A stretch of 64,000 nucleotides of DNA. Source: Tenacibaculum pacificus. GTDB taxonomy: Bacteria > Bacteroidota > Bacteroidia > Flavobacteriales > Flavobacteriaceae. Of the stretch, positions 7,194 through 16,396 are shown one piece after another. Under the pieces are notes generated by a model. That model did not search any database and was not told the DNA's origin. It saw nothing but the letters and a program-made list of their open reading frames with translations. How positions within the stretch are numbered: position 1 is the first letter of the stretch; every line of letters begins with the position of its first letter. Location of the stretch: the NCBI RefSeq assembly GCF_027941775.1, contig NZ_CP115917.1:2461001-2525000 (forward strand), given 5' to 3'. A program made the translations under genes and the position numbers.

Positions 7194-8708
7194 ATGAAAA
7201 CATTACAAAAAATTATTTTAGGTACTACTTTAAGTGTTTTAGCTATAGGATGTCAAAATGATGATGACACTGTTAAAAAACAAATAGACACATCTGTAAA
7301 CTTCAGTTATAAAACAAGTATAAAAATTGGTGGTGAAGGCGCTTCAGAAATTTCGGCTTTCGATAAGATATCGAAAAAATTATTTACGGTTAATGTTGAA
7401 TCTAATGAGATATCAATAAATAACATTACAGATTTAAACAATCCTAAAAAAGAAAAAATAGACCTTACTACTTATGGTGCTCCAAATAGTGTTGCAGTAC
7501 TTAACGGTCAATTAGCTGTTGCAGTTGAAGCATCAGTAAAACAAAACAACGGAAAAATTTTATTATTCAATACAGCAGATAATAAATTAATAAGTGAATT
7601 TACAGTAGGTGCTTTACCTGATATGGTGGCTTTTTCTCCTGATGGAAAAACAATTGTTTCTGCTAACGAAGGAGAACCTAATAGTGAGTACACAATTGAC
7701 CCAAAAGGAACTATAAGTATTATTAATATCGAAAATAAAGAAGTTACTACTTTAAATTTTGATGCATTTAATTCTGATGAAAGTGCATTAGAAAAAGACG
7801 GATTTAGAGTTTTTGGTCCTGATGCTACTTTATCAGAAGATGTAGAACCTGAATATGTTGCTATTTCAGACGATTCTAAAACTGCTTGGATTTCTTTACA
7901 GGAAAACAACGGAATTGCAAAAGTAAACTTAGCTACAAAAACAATTGAAGCTATTTATCCTTTAGGATTTAAAGATTACAATCTTGCTGAAAACAGTATT
8001 GATGCTAGTGATAAAGATGATAAAAAAGAATTAAAAAAATGGCCTGTAAAAGGGATGTATCAGCCAGATGCTATTAAATATGCAAATATTAACGGTGTTG
8101 ATTATATTTTCTCTGCAAACGAAGGAGATTCTAGAGATTATGACGGTTTTAGCGAAGAAGTTAGAATGGATGATTTAGTATTAGATGAAACTGTTTTTCC
8201 TATTTCTAAGGACTATTTAAATGAGGTAAACTTAGGAAGATTAAAAACTACAACTACTTTAGGTGATACTAATAACGATGGAAAAGTAGAAACTTTATAT
8301 AGTTATGGAGCTCGTTCTTTTAGTGTTTGGTCAGGTGATAGCGGTACACTTTTATACGATAGTGGTAATAATATCGCTACCGAAACATTAAACGCTACTT
8401 TAGATAGATTTAATGATAACGATAAAAGAAGTGATGATAAAGGTGCTGAACCAGAAAGTGTAGAAATTTTAAATATCGGAAATGAGCGTTATATTTTATT
8501 TGTTGGTTTAGAAAGAAACGATCAAGTTATGGTTTATGATGTAACAAATCCTACTGCTCCTGTATTTTTAGATATTTTATCTCATACTGGTGATGAAGGT
8601 CCTGAAGGTTTATTAGCTATATCTGCTGAAGATAGCCCAACAGGAAAAGCTTTATTAGTAGTTTCTAATGAAGATAGTGGAACTGTAACATTCTACGAAA
8701 ACAAATAA
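7194..8708 (+). CDS. Choice-of-anchor I domain lipoprotein
   Basis: A 504-residue surface or periplasmic beta-propeller-like protein. The N-terminus is a lipoprotein signal (hydrophobic segment, then LAIGC with Cys20 as the lipidated residue). The body has repeated YVTN-like blades such as FSPDGKTIVSANEGEPN, the SANEGDSRDY segment and a DTNNDGK calcium-loop-like motif, as in the choice-of-anchor I family. Some relatives carry this domain next to phosphatases or esterases, but no catalytic domain is present here. Function is not known. It is monocistronic between a repeat-containing leader and a bidirectional terminator shared with fabD. Confidence 0.85.
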   Translation: MKTLQKIILGTTLSVLAIGCQNDDDTVKKQIDTSVNFSYKTSIKIGGEGASEISAFDKISKKLFTVNVESNEISINNITDLNNPKKEKIDLTTYGAPNSVAVLNGQLAVAVEASVKQNNGKILLFNTADNKLISEFTVGALPDMVAFSPDGKTIVSANEGEPNSEYTIDPKGTISIINIENKEVTTLNFDAFNSDESALEKDGFRVFGPDATLSEDVEPEYVAISDDSKTAWISLQENNGIAKVNLATKTIEAIYPLGFKDYNLAENSIDASDKDDKKELKKWPVKGMYQPDAIKYANINGVDYIFSANEGDSRDYDGFSEEVRMDDLVLDETVFPISKDYLNEVNLGRLKTTTTLGDTNNDGKVETLYSYGARSFSVWSGDSGTLLYDSGNNIATETLNATLDRFNDNDKRSDDKGAEPESVEILNIGNERYILFVGLERNDQVMVYDVTNPTAPVFLDILSHTGDEGPEGLLAISAEDSPTGKALLVVSNEDSGTVTFYENK

Positions 8709-8726
8709 TATTTAGTGTTTTTAGAC

Positions 8727-8764
8727 AAAAAAGCTCAACTTATTAAAATAAGTTGAGCTTTTTA
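8727..8764. terminator. Bidirectional intrinsic terminator
   Basis: AAAAAGCTCAACTTAT pairs with ATAAGTTGAGCTTTTT. It has A and T runs on both sides and lies between two convergent genes (the lipoprotein on plus, fabD on minus). Confidence 0.88.
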
Positions 8765-8780
8765 TTTTTTATAAATAATA

Positions 8781-9668
8781 CTAAGCTAATACCCCTGCTC
8801 CACTTGCTGTAACAGTTCTATCAATTTTACGCATTAAACCTTGTAAAACTTTACCTGGTCCAACTTCAATAAATTCAGTTCCTCCATCGGCAACCATTGC
8901 TTGAATACATTGCGTCCATCTTACTGGTGCAGTTAATTGTGCTATTAAATTTTCTTTAATCTCTTCAGGATTAGTAACCGCTTTTGCAACTACATTCTGA
9001 TATACAGGGCAAGTTGGCTGACTAAAAGTAGTTTCTTCAATTGCTTTTGCTAATTCCTCACGAGCTGGTTCCATCATTGGTGAATGAAATGCACCTCCAA
9101 CAGGTAAAATAATGGCTCTTTTTGCGCCTTTTTCAGTTAATACTTCACACGCTTTTTCAATTGCTTCTACTTCTCCTGAAATTACTAATTGACCAGGACA
9201 GTTGTAATTTGCAGCAACTACAACGCCATCAATTTCGGCACAAGTATCTTCAACAATTTTATCTTCTAAACCTAAAACAGCTGCCATTGTTGATGGCTTA
9301 ATTTCACAAGCCTTTTGCATTGCCAAAGCACGTTTAGAAACTAAAGTTAATCCATCTTCAAAAGATAAAACTCCGTTTGCTACTAATGCAGATAATTCAC
9401 CTAATGAATGTCCTGCAACCATTTCAGGTTTAAAATCGTCTCCTAAAACTTTAGCTAAAATTACAGAATGTAAGAATATAGCTGGCTGAGTTACCTTTGT
9501 TTGCTTTAATTCCTCAGGTGTACCTTCAAACATTACGTCTGTAATACTGAAACCTAATATATCGTTTGCTTTTTCAAATAATTCTTGGGCTACGGGTGAT
9601 TTTTCATATAAATCTAATCCCATTCCTGTAAATTGCGCTCCTTGACCTGGAAAAATATATGCTTTCAT
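8781..9668 (-). CDS. fabD: Malonyl-CoA:ACP transacylase
   Basis: It moves malonyl from CoA to acyl carrier protein, supplying the extender unit for fatty-acid synthesis in the cytoplasm. PGQGAQ is at 7-12, the nucleophile Ser88 in GHSLGE, and His195 in GGAFHSPM. Length is 295 residues, normal for FabD. The frame stays open 35 codons upstream to 9773, but the extension has no homology and runs over the promoter, so I start at MKAYIFPGQGAQ. It stands alone rather than in a fab operon and is divergent from the MscS gene. Confidence 0.94.
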   Translation of the reverse strand: MKAYIFPGQGAQFTGMGLDLYEKSPVAQELFEKANDILGFSITDVMFEGTPEELKQTKVTQPAIFLHSVILAKVLGDDFKPEMVAGHSLGELSALVANGVLSFEDGLTLVSKRALAMQKACEIKPSTMAAVLGLEDKIVEDTCAEIDGVVVAANYNCPGQLVISGEVEAIEKACEVLTEKGAKRAIILPVGGAFHSPMMEPAREELAKAIEETTFSQPTCPVYQNVVAKAVTNPEEIKENLIAQLTAPVRWTQCIQAMVADGGTEFIEVGPGKVLQGLMRKIDRTVTASGAGVLA

Positions 9669-9748
9669 CTTTAATTTATTATTAATAAAAAAATGTAAAT
9701 TGAAATAATTACATTCTTTAATTGTTATTTTTTGTTTGTTATGTATTG

Positions 9749-9756
9749 CAAACATA
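9749..9756 (-). promoter_or_regulatory. -7 promoter element of fabD
   Basis: The minus strand reads TATGTTTG (TAnnTTTG). It would give an untranslated leader of about 75 nt before the fabD ATG at 9668. The rest of 9669-9895 is AT-rich with no other signal I can name. Confidence 0.5.
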
Positions 9757-9895
9757 CACATTTTTAGATTCATTATTAATTCGAAAAATGGTTCTATAAC
9801 TGATGAATTTAAAAATAAAACAACATTTTTATTCCTTTTAAAAAAAAAGAATATTAACGATTTTGTAAAAGATTTAAAAAGTATGTAAATATGCC

Positions 9896-9986
9896 TAGCC
9901 CCGATTGAAGCATTTGTTTGAGCTCTTTTTTATTTTTCTTTTCGAAAAAATAAAAAAAGCGAGTGCGGAAAGCGGGAAATTGCTTC
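9896..9986 (+). repeat. Dispersed structured intergenic repeat, copy 2 (91 bp)
   Basis: It begins TAGCCCCGATTGAAGCATTT and ends GCGGGAAATTGCTTC. It is inverted relative to copies 1 and 3, with one mismatch to copy 1 over 91 bp. It lies between divergent genes (fabD and mscS), so unlike the others it cannot be explained as part of a terminator. Confidence 0.88.
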
Positions 9987-10085
9987 AAAAAAAAAATACT
10001 TCCTAGTTTTACACTACTATTTTATCGTTTATTATTGTACTTTGGTTTTGAAGAAAAATCAATTAAAAGTTGGCTAATAAAAACC

Positions 10086-10093
10086 TACTTTTG
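10086..10093 (+). promoter_or_regulatory. -7 promoter element of mscS-like gene
   Basis: TACTTTTG matches TAnnTTTG. The predicted start of transcription is only about 10 nt before the ATG at 10110. Confidence 0.5.
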
Positions 10094-10109
10094 AAACTCA
10101 AAAAAAATT

Positions 10110-11363
10110 ATGATAAGCAAATCTTTTTATCGATTATTTAAAAATTATTTTTCAATATCAGAAGAATTCTCAATTAATTTAAATTTAATTGCAAACTTGC
10201 TTATTATTGCAATTTTAGGGTATATTTTTTATAAAGCATTTCGATATTTTGGAACTAAATTTATAAAAAAATTAGTATCAAAAACAACAACAAATTTTGA
10301 TGATTTTTTATTAAATAATCGAGTATTTTTAAATATTTCTAGAATTTTTGTTTTTCTGTTTTTATACTCGTTACTCACTCCTCTTTTAGTTGATTTTCCT
10401 AATCTATTAAATTACGGACATCGATTTATCAATCTAATTATTTTATTTTCGATTATCTGGTTTATCAGAAGCATTTTATTAACAATTAAAGATTTTTTAA
10501 GAACTTTAACCGCTTTTAAAGACAAACCTTTAGAAAGTTATGTTCAAATTTTTATGATTGTTTTATGGATTATAGGTTTTATAATTTCTTTTTCAATTAT
10601 TACAGGTAAACCACTAATTCGTTTTTTAACCGCTTTAGGAGCTTTTTCTGCTGTTTTATTACTTATTTTTAAAGATACTATTTTAGGTTTTGTAGCAAGT
10701 ATTCAAATAACGGTAAACGATACCGTACGTTTAAATGATTGGATTACCATCGACAAATACAATGCCGATGGAAACGTAACAGCCATAAATTTAGCCTCGG
10801 TAATTGTACAAAATTTTGATAATACAGTAACAAGTATTCCTACGTATTCTTTAATTTCTGAATCGTTTAAAAACTGGCGTGCGATGGATAATTCTGGCGG
10901 ACGTAGAATAAAACGCTCGGTACTTATAAAATCGAATAGTATTCATTTTTTAACAGATGAAGACATTGAAAACTATAAAAAAATAAGCTTATTAACCGAT
11001 TATGTTACCACAGCTTATGAAAATGTAAAAGCCCATAATTTGGAAAATAACATTGATAAATCAATATTAATTAACGGGCGAAACTTGACAAATTTTGGAA
11101 TGTTTAGAAAATATTTAGACGAATATTTAAAACAACATCCGAAGATAAATCAAGAATTATTATTTATGTCTCGTCAGTTACAACCTACCGAAAACGGAAT
11201 TCCGTTAGAAATTTACGCCTTTTGTAAAAATAAATCGTGGGTAGCTTATGAAAGAGACATGGCTGATATTTTTGACCATATTTTGGCAAGTATAAAATAT
11301 TTTAACTTAGAAATTTTTGAAAATCCGACAGGAACAGATATTATCAATTTAAAAAATAACTAA
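10110..11363 (+). CDS. MscS-family mechanosensitive channel
   Basis: A 417-residue inner-membrane channel that opens under membrane tension during hypo-osmotic shock. Hydrophobic segments near 25-45, 70-85, 100-117, 145-165 and 170-195 form the membrane part. The last is a Gly/Ala-rich pore helix (FLTALGAFSAVLLLIFKD). The MscS beta domain follows (NDTVRLNDWITIDKYNADG with EI/TSIPTYSLI-like strands). The length and the FKNWRAMDNSGGRRIKRS segment resemble the YbdG/MscM subgroup. It is 5 bp upstream of a DppC-like permease gene, probably cotranscribed. Confidence 0.9.
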   Translation: MISKSFYRLFKNYFSISEEFSINLNLIANLLIIAILGYIFYKAFRYFGTKFIKKLVSKTTTNFDDFLLNNRVFLNISRIFVFLFLYSLLTPLLVDFPNLLNYGHRFINLIILFSIIWFIRSILLTIKDFLRTLTAFKDKPLESYVQIFMIVLWIIGFIISFSIITGKPLIRFLTALGAFSAVLLLIFKDTILGFVASIQITVNDTVRLNDWITIDKYNADGNVTAINLASVIVQNFDNTVTSIPTYSLISESFKNWRAMDNSGGRRIKRSVLIKSNSIHFLTDEDIENYKKISLLTDYVTTAYENVKAHNLENNIDKSILINGRNLTNFGMFRKYLDEYLKQHPKINQELLFMSRQLQPTENGIPLEIYAFCKNKSWVAYERDMADIFDHILASIKYFNLEIFENPTGTDIINLKNN

Positions 11364-11368
11364 TAACA

Positions 11369-12451
11369 TTGAGCTCTAAAAAACCAAATTCGTTATGGCA
11401 ATTAGCCATTCAAAAATTTAAACAAAGTAAAATAGGTTTATCTAGCTTTTGGTTTATTATTTTCTGTGGATTAATTGCTGTTTTTTGCTATGTAATTGCT
11501 CCTGATAATAGTAATTCGGCAAACCAAATGCATTTAGAAATACATTCTAAAGCTCCTGGTTTTTCAGTATTGATGCTTAGTATTCCGTCAAAATCAAAAG
11601 AAAAACAATCGTGGTTTTCGGTTTTTGTGGATGGAAAAAAAAATGTTTCTACAGAAATCTCTATAAAATCATATGCAATAAAAGAGCATCAATTAGAGGT
11701 TTTAAAATATTCGGATGGTTTATCAAAAGCATATCCGCTGTCTTTATTTAAAAATCAACCTAAAAAATATATTCAACAAAAAACATTTTGGTTTGGAACA
11801 GATAAATATGGACGAGATTTATTAAGTCGCTTATTAATTGGAGCACGAATTTCTTTTTTCATCGGATTTATAGCTGTTTTTATATCGCTTTTAATCGGAA
11901 TTCCTATTGGTGCAATTGCAGGTTATTTTGGTGGGAAAATCGATAATTTTATTATGTGGATTATCAATATTACTTGGTCTATTCCTACTTTATTATTGGT
12001 AATAGCCATCACTTTAGCTTTAGGAAAAGGATTTTGGCAAGTGTTTATCGCCGTAGGCTTAACGATGTGGGTGGAAGTTGCTCGTGTAGTGCGTGGGCAA
12101 GTAATTACAACCAAACAACAACAATATGTAGAAGCCGCAAAAGCTTTAGGTTTTTCTGATTTTAGAATTATTTTCAAACATATTTTACCTAATATTTTAG
12201 CTCCGATAATTGTAATATCTGCGGCTAATTTTGCAGCTGCAATTTTAATTGAAAGTGGCTTAAGTTTTTTAGGAATTGGAGCACAACCTCCTACTCCATC
12301 TTGGGGAGCTATGATTAAAAATCATTATAATTATATCATTTTAGGAAAACCTTTTTTAGCCTTAATTCCTGGATTGGCAATTATGAGTTTAGTAATGGCT
12401 TTTATGCTAATAGGAAATACACTTCGTGATGCTTTAGATGTAAAATCTTAA
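11369..12451 (+). CDS. DppC/OppC-type ABC transporter permease
   Basis: An inner-membrane permease of a peptide-type ABC importer, 360 residues. TM1 at about 24-44 is followed by a long extracytoplasmic segment (about 45-140) ending in FGTDKYGRDLLSRLL, the usual OppC_N/BPD junction. Five more segments follow. The coupling EAA loop is EAAKALGFSDFRIIFKHILPN-like at about 253-273. The start codon is TTG, 5 bp after the channel gene; no ATG in frame keeps the first TM. No DppB, ATPase or binding-protein genes lie near, so partners must be elsewhere. Confidence 0.88.
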   Translation: MSSKKPNSLWQLAIQKFKQSKIGLSSFWFIIFCGLIAVFCYVIAPDNSNSANQMHLEIHSKAPGFSVLMLSIPSKSKEKQSWFSVFVDGKKNVSTEISIKSYAIKEHQLEVLKYSDGLSKAYPLSLFKNQPKKYIQQKTFWFGTDKYGRDLLSRLLIGARISFFIGFIAVFISLLIGIPIGAIAGYFGGKIDNFIMWIINITWSIPTLLLVIAITLALGKGFWQVFIAVGLTMWVEVARVVRGQVITTKQQQYVEAAKALGFSDFRIIFKHILPNILAPIIVISAANFAAAILIESGLSFLGIGAQPPTPSWGAMIKNHYNYIILGKPFLALIPGLAIMSLVMAFMLIGNTLRDALDVKS

Positions 12452-12499
12452 TTTAAGAAACTTTATTTTGTACTTTCGTTTTCCTTAAAAAAAATACAA

Positions 12500-12943
12500 A
12501 TGAGTTTTAGTGTACCTTTTAAAACAAGATGGGCAGATTTTGATGCCAATATACATATGCGACACACCGCATACAATGATTATGCAGCCGAAGTAAGATT
12601 ACGTTTTTTTAAAGAACATAATATTACTATTCAAGATTTTACAAATGAAAAAACAGGTCCTATTTTATTTGAAGAAAATACCAAATTTTTAAGTGAAATT
12701 CATATGGGGACAGATATTACTGTCAATTTAAAAATAATAGGACTATCAAATAAAGGCGAACGTTGGAAAATTCAACGTGAAGTTTTTAATGAAAACGGAA
12801 AATTATCAGCAATAATAACGGTTTACGGTGCTTGGCTAGATTTAGTAAAAAGAAAATTAACTGTTCCTCCTACTAAATTTCAAACAATATTTAATACCGT
12901 AGAAAAAACCGAAGATTTTAAAGAAATTATATTAAAAAATTAA
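12500..12943 (+). CDS. Hotdog-fold acyl-CoA thioesterase
   Basis: A 147-residue 4HBT-type thioesterase. RWADFDANIHMRHTAY at 10-25 is the active-site segment, where an Asp hydrolyses the thioester of an acyl-CoA or acyl-ACP, as in the YbgC/FcbC group. GERWKIQREVFNENGKL forms the central strands. The substrate is unknown. Its stop codon overlaps the ATG of the downstream nuclease (TAATG), indicating translational coupling. Confidence 0.85.
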   Translation: MSFSVPFKTRWADFDANIHMRHTAYNDYAAEVRLRFFKEHNITIQDFTNEKTGPILFEENTKFLSEIHMGTDITVNLKIIGLSNKGERWKIQREVFNENGKLSAIITVYGAWLDLVKRKLTVPPTKFQTIFNTVEKTEDFKEIILKN

Positions 12944-13746
12944 TGATTACATCAAAAAAAATAAAATTAATAGTTGGTATTATTGTACTTATTGCAGGAT
13001 ACTTTATTAATCAAAATCCTAATGATAATTCAATACAAATTGAATCAACAGACCAAATAAATATAGGCGATTTTAATTATTTACCAACCTCAACAACAGG
13101 AGTTATCGTAAAACATGATGGCTATCAATTATCTTATAATGAAAAACGTGAACAGGCAGAATGGGTGGCTTATTCATTAAGTAAAGAAGATATTCGTACA
13201 ACTAAAATTAATAGACCTTATTTTATTAATGATCCGAAAGTAAAAACAAGATCAGCTAATTATAAAAGCTATAAAAAATCGGGATATGACAAAGGTCATT
13301 TATGCCCTGCGGCAGATAAAAAACATTCGATAAAAGCATATAAAGAAACTTTTTACACTTCTAATATTTCTCCACAAAGACATAGTTTTAATGCAGGTAT
13401 CTGGAGAAAATTAGAAGAAAAATCAAGATATTGGGCAAAGAAATATGACAAAATATACATTATTACAGGTGGAATTTTAAAAGATGATTTAAGAACCATC
13501 GGTCGTGATAAAGTTTCTATCCCTACTGAATTTTATAAAATAATATTAGATTATACAGGACCCGAAGTTAAAGCTATCGCTTTTTTAATACCTCATAAAA
13601 AAAGTACAAAACCATTATATGATTATGTTATTTCTATTGATGATTTAGAAGAAAAAACAGGTATTGATTTTTTTCCTGCCTTACCAGATGATATTGAAGA
13701 GAAACTAGAAAGTTCTAGTAATTACAAAGCTTGGAGCTTTAGATAA
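12943..13746 (+). CDS. DNA/RNA non-specific endonuclease (NUC1 family)
   Basis: A beta-beta-alpha-metal nuclease cleaving DNA or RNA. An uncleaved signal anchor at 9-23 (IVGIIVLIAGYFIN-like) suggests it faces the periplasm or is exported. The catalytic motif is DKGH at 116-119 with His119. NISPQRHSFNAGIWRKLE at 141-158 carries the metal-binding Asn150 and the NxxxWxxLE signature. Length 267 is normal. A role in nucleic-acid scavenging is inference. It is followed by a terminator that abuts a convergent tRNA gene. Confidence 0.9.
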   Translation: MITSKKIKLIVGIIVLIAGYFINQNPNDNSIQIESTDQINIGDFNYLPTSTTGVIVKHDGYQLSYNEKREQAEWVAYSLSKEDIRTTKINRPYFINDPKVKTRSANYKSYKKSGYDKGHLCPAADKKHSIKAYKETFYTSNISPQRHSFNAGIWRKLEEKSRYWAKKYDKIYIITGGILKDDLRTIGRDKVSIPTEFYKIILDYTGPEVKAIAFLIPHKKSTKPLYDYVISIDDLEEKTGIDFFPALPDDIEEKLESSSNYKAWSFR

Positions 13747-13764
13747 TTTTTAAATTTATAGCAT

Positions 13765-13797
13765 AAAAAAAGCTTCTCATAAATGAGAAGCTTTTTT
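13765..13797 (+). terminator. Intrinsic terminator after nuclease gene
   Basis: AAAAGCTTCTCAT and ATGAGAAGCTTTT form a perfect stem with a short loop, followed by T. Its T tract ends two bases from the 3' end of the convergent tRNA gene, so it may serve both directions. Confidence 0.85.
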
Positions 13798-13798
13798 G

Positions 13799-13880
13799 TA
13801 CGGGCAAAGAGACTCGAACTCTCACACCTTGCGGCACCAGATCCTAAGTCTGGCGTGTCTACCAATTCCACCACACCCGC
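13799..13880 (-). tRNA. tRNA-Leu (anticodon UAG)
   Basis: The minus strand folds as a class II tRNA of about 82 nt. The D arm is TGGAATTGGTAGACA. The anticodon stem is CCAGA/TCTGG with loop CTTAGGA, so the anticodon is TAG at 13844-13846 (reading CUN codons). A variable arm with GCCGCAAGGTGT follows, then the T arm with TTCGAGT. The acceptor stem GCGGGTG pairs with TGCCCGT using several G-U pairs. CCA is not encoded. Confidence 0.92.
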
Positions 13881-13974
13881 AGTTTATTGTGGGTGCAAAT
13901 ATAAACAATAGTTAGAAACTACAAAGCAGAAGCACATTTTTTTTATTATTTTTGTAATAGACTAAAAACAACAC

Positions 13975-15363
13975 ATGGAAAACGTTCAAGAATATATTGC
14001 TCAACATAAAGATAGATTTATAAATGAGCTTATCGATTTATTAAAAATACCATCAGTAAGTGCAGATCCTACTTATAAAAAAGATGTATTAAATACCGCT
14101 GATGTTGTTAAAAATAGTTTAGAAAAAGCTGGATGTGATAAAGTAGAAATTTGTGAAACTCCTGGCTATCCTATTATTTATGGTGAAAAAATAATTGACC
14201 CTACTTTACCTACTATTTTAATATATGGTCATTATGATGTACAACCTGCAGACCCTATTGAATTATGGACTTCACCGCCTTTTGAACCTGTTATTAAAAA
14301 AACAGATATTCATCCTGAAGGGGCAATTTTTGCTCGTGGTGCTTGTGATGATAAAGGGCAAATGTATATGCGTGTAAAAGCTTTAGAATACGTGACAAAT
14401 ACAGGTAACTTACCTTGTAATGTAAAATTTATGATTGAAGGTGAAGAAGAAGTTGGTTCTGAAAGCTTATCATGGTTTGTACCTAGAAATAAAGAAAAAT
14501 TAGCAAACGACGTTATTTTAATTTCTGATACAGGAATGATAGCTAACGACATTCCATCAATAACAACAGGTTTACGTGGTTTAAGTTATGTTGAAGTAGA
14601 AATTACAGGACCAAATAGAGATTTACACTCTGGTTTATATGGTGGTACTGTTGCTAATCCTATTAATATTTTAACAAAAATGATTGCTTCATTACAAGAT
14701 GAAAACAATCATATTACTATTCCTGGTTTTTACGATGATGTAGAAGAATTATCTCGTGAAGAACGTGATGAAATGGCAAAAGCTCCTTTTTCTGTTGATG
14801 CTTATAAAGATGCCTTAGATATTGATGATATTTATGGTGAAAAAGGATACACAACCAACGAACGTAATTCTATCAGACCAACATTAGATGTAAACGGAAT
14901 TTGGGGTGGTTATACTGGTGAAGGTGCAAAAACAGTAATTGCATCTAAAGCATATGCTAAAATTTCAATGCGTTTAGTACCTAATCAAGATTGGAGAGCT
15001 ATTACAGAATTATTTAAAAATCATTTTGAAAGCATCGCTCCAAAATCGGTAAAAGTAAAAGTTACTCCACATCACGGAGGACAAGCATACGTTACTCCTA
15101 TTGATAATATCGGTTATAAAGCAGCAAGTAAAGCATATACCGAAACATTTGGTAAAACTCCTATTCCACAACGTAGCGGAGGAAGTATTCCTATTGTAGC
15201 TTTATTTGAAGAAGAATTAAAAAGTAAAAGTATTTTAATGGGATTCGGATTAAATTCTGATGCAATTCACTCACCAAACGAACATTTTGGAGTTTGGAAT
15301 TACCTAAAAGGAATTGAAACAATTCCTTATTTTTATAAATATTTTACAGAATTATCTAAATAA
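13975..15363 (+). CDS. M20-family dipeptidase / metallopeptidase
   Basis: A 462-residue zinc aminoacylase/carboxypeptidase-type enzyme that probably cleaves dipeptides in the cytoplasm. GHYDVQPAD at 85-93 supplies metal-binding His86 and the Asp88 dyad. ARGACDDKGQ gives the bridging Asp. EGEEEVGS holds the catalytic Glu and a metal ligand. The dimerisation (lid) domain begins around residue 205 with RGLSYVEVEITG. HSPNEHFGVWNY at the end supplies the last metal His. No signal peptide. It is a single gene upstream of a bidirectional terminator. Confidence 0.92.
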   Translation: MENVQEYIAQHKDRFINELIDLLKIPSVSADPTYKKDVLNTADVVKNSLEKAGCDKVEICETPGYPIIYGEKIIDPTLPTILIYGHYDVQPADPIELWTSPPFEPVIKKTDIHPEGAIFARGACDDKGQMYMRVKALEYVTNTGNLPCNVKFMIEGEEEVGSESLSWFVPRNKEKLANDVILISDTGMIANDIPSITTGLRGLSYVEVEITGPNRDLHSGLYGGTVANPINILTKMIASLQDENNHITIPGFYDDVEELSREERDEMAKAPFSVDAYKDALDIDDIYGEKGYTTNERNSIRPTLDVNGIWGGYTGEGAKTVIASKAYAKISMRLVPNQDWRAITELFKNHFESIAPKSVKVKVTPHHGGQAYVTPIDNIGYKAASKAYTETFGKTPIPQRSGGSIPIVALFEEELKSKSILMGFGLNSDAIHSPNEHFGVWNYLKGIETIPYFYKYFTELSK

Positions 15364-15385
15364 ATTCTTTAAAAAACTAATAAAA

Positions 15386-15416
15386 TAGCCTTGAGTTTGA
15401 ATCAAGGCTGTTTTTT
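15386..15416. terminator. Bidirectional terminator between peptidase and lrp genes
   Basis: AGCCTTGA and TCAAGGCT form the stem, followed by six T on the plus side. It lies between convergent genes. Confidence 0.8.
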
Positions 15417-15431
15417 ATCAAAAAAAATATT

Positions 15432-15890
15432 TTATAAAACTATTGTATTAGATTCTTTAACTTTTCCAATAGTAAATGTACTATGTGTACTTCTTATATG
15501 TTTTAATACGGTTAATTTATTTACCATAAAATTACGATACTCATCCATATCTTTTACATATACTTTTAAAATATAATCGTATTCTCCACTTACATGAAAA
15601 CACTCAGTTACCTCTTCTAGCTTATTTATTTCTCTTTCAAAAACAACAATATATTCTTTAGTATGCTTTTCTAGTTTTAAATGACAAAAAACTAAAAAAT
15701 CTTTCCCTATTTTATTTTTATTTAATAAAGCTACATATTGTGTTATTACTTCTTCTCGTTCTAACTTTTTTATACGCTCATAAACAGCAGTTACCGAAAG
15801 TCCTAAATGTAAAGAAAGTTGTTTTGTTGTTTGTTTACTATCTTTTTGAAGTAATACTAAAAGTTTTTTATCTATCGAATCTAATTTCAT
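15432..15890 (-). CDS. Lrp/AsnC-family transcriptional regulator
   Basis: A 152-residue feast/famine regulator. The N-terminal winged-helix HTH covers about 1-50 (DKKLLVLLQKDSKQTTKQLS, then VTAVYERIKKLE as the recognition helix). The RAM ligand-binding domain follows, with the core EVTECFHVSGEYDYILKVYVKD. The ligand is probably an amino acid. It is divergent from the NhaC antiporter gene across a 506-bp AT-rich gap, so NhaC and itself are the likely targets; that is inference. Confidence 0.9.
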   Translation of the reverse strand: MKLDSIDKKLLVLLQKDSKQTTKQLSLHLGLSVTAVYERIKKLEREEVITQYVALLNKNKIGKDFLVFCHLKLEKHTKEYIVVFEREINKLEEVTECFHVSGEYDYILKVYVKDMDEYRNFMVNKLTVLKHIRSTHSTFTIGKVKESNTIVL

Positions 15891-16396
15891 CTGAAAAATT
15901 TTATACTTTTAAAACTAAGGTTCATCAAATTTAAAAAATTTATACACATAATCTTATAAAAAATTATCAAATGAATCCTTTTAATATTTTTAATATTACT
16001 TATTAAATAATACTAAAAAGAAAATAATATAATGATAATAAATAGAATCTGATAACTTTAAAAGTCTAATTGAGTATTTAAACACAAAAGAATTAAGAAT
16101 TTTCACTTCGCTTAAAACTGACTTTTTACAATTAAAAAAAAAATATAATCATCTTTAATAAAAAATATCTTAATTAACGAACAATAAACTCATTTATAAA
16201 TATCTATAAGTCAAGTATTATTACTATCAGAAAAATAAAATACTTTTAGTAAGGCGATATTATATAAACTATTTTACCATAAATAATAAGTTTAAAAAAG
16301 ACTGAATATTTTTTTTACTAAACAAATGTTGTAAACTGATTCTACTTGTATAATTCTTTACAAAATCGTAACATTACATATCTAAAAAAATGACAA
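15891..16396. other. Long AT-rich intergenic region between lrp and nhaC
   Basis: About 500 bp of very AT-rich DNA with no open frame, repeat or RNA that I can support. TGTATAATTC at about 16348 resembles a -10 box for the plus-strand gene, but no TAnnTTTG was found. Such a long AT-rich spacer next to an Lrp gene suits an Lrp-type wrapped operator; no consensus sites were identified. Confidence 0.4.

Noticed and set aside
9669..9773. 35-codon N-terminal extension of fabD
   Set aside because: The extension lacks homology, runs through a TAnnTTTG promoter element, and the family starts at MKAYIFPGQGAQ.
13799..13880. Possible tRNA with a poor acceptor stem (pseudo-tRNA)
   Set aside because: The stem has several G-U pairs but no true mismatch, and the D, anticodon, variable and T arms are all canonical, so I kept it as a functional tRNA-Leu.
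15891..16396. Hidden gene or RNA in the long gap between lrp and nhaC
   Set aside because: No open frame of useful length, no stable GC-containing helix and no repeat could be found by eye.
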